Part shown: in pieces, positions 63,926 to 64,000 of the stretch
Layout: each line of letters opens with the position of its first letter
Position numbering within the stretch: position 1 is the stretch's first letter
Made by a program: the position numbers and the translations under genes
Source of the DNA: Jaminaea rosea
Lineage: Eukaryota > Basidiomycota > Exobasidiomycetes > Microstromatales
DNA length: 64,000 bases
Direction of reading: 5' to 3'
Assembly (NCBI RefSeq): GCF_003144245.1
Contig: NW_020289981.1
Coordinates: 344,831-408,830, forward strand
Notes under the pieces: generated by a model
What the model was told of the DNA's origin: nothing
The model's database searches: none
What the model saw: only the letters and a program-made list of their open reading frames with translations

Positions 63926-64000
63926 CTTTTGGGTCGCGGTCGTGGAGGCGGGGCAACGTTTGCGCTAAAAAACCCTTTCTTTGAATGATACGGCCGTCTT

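Noticed and set aside
1-64000. tRNA, rRNA, CRISPR arrays, LTR elements or other virus-like fossils
   Set aside because: I looked for B-box-like motifs, direct long terminal repeats, reverse transcriptase motifs and regular repeat-spacer patterns and saw none I could support by eye.

Overview
The window is GC-rich eukaryotic DNA with densely packed genes on both strands. Introns are short (mostly 57-109 nt) with GTGAGT-like donors. The proteins belong to fungal nuclear families: Rpb4, SmD2, fimbrin, tricalbin, APC5, eIF4E, cytosolic GluRS, Mtm1, fungal hybrid histidine kinases and a fungal-type M43 protease. Gene style (long Ser/Ala-rich disordered proteins, few short introns, high GC) suggests a basidiomycete, perhaps Ustilaginomycotina; the lineage is an inference from style and family resemblance, not from a search. 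I saw no rRNA, tRNA, CRISPR array or intact transposon.

Layout. 1-6.3 kb (+): wax-synthase-like acyltransferase (5' end cut off), M19 membrane dipeptidase, APC/C subunit 5. 6.5-10.7 kb (-): ELL-type transcription elongation factor and eIF4E. 11.6-20.3 kb (+): mitochondrial carrier Mtm1, fimbrin, an unknown polytopic membrane protein, an MFS transporter. 20.6-25.1 kb (-): first GAF hybrid histidine kinase, divergent from a UbiG-like methyltransferase (+). 26.9-30.8 kb (-): PhoD-like phosphatase and an ACAA2-type 3-ketoacyl-CoA thiolase. 31.7-35.2 kb (+): an accessory-looking gene with two HNH-like modules. 35.8-39.7 kb (-): two secreted-enzyme genes, an M43 metalloprotease with tiny exons and an alpha/beta hydrolase. 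40.5-46.7 kb (-): a second, very large GAF hybrid histidine kinase. 48.3-52.8 kb: cytosolic GluRS (-) divergent from Sm D2 (+), then a small dsRBD-like protein (-). 53.2-57.9 kb (+): tricalbin. 58.9-62.2 kb: a disordered protein of unknown function (+) convergent with Rpb4 (-). The last 1.7 kb holds no confident gene.

Most genes are housekeeping and not organised as a pathway. Two loose themes stand out. The two GAF histidine kinases share the same unusual architecture, including a degenerate receiver before the true one. The 31-40 kb block is the accessory part of the window. Exon borders were read from splice signals, reading frame and family resemblance, and none was checked against transcripts.
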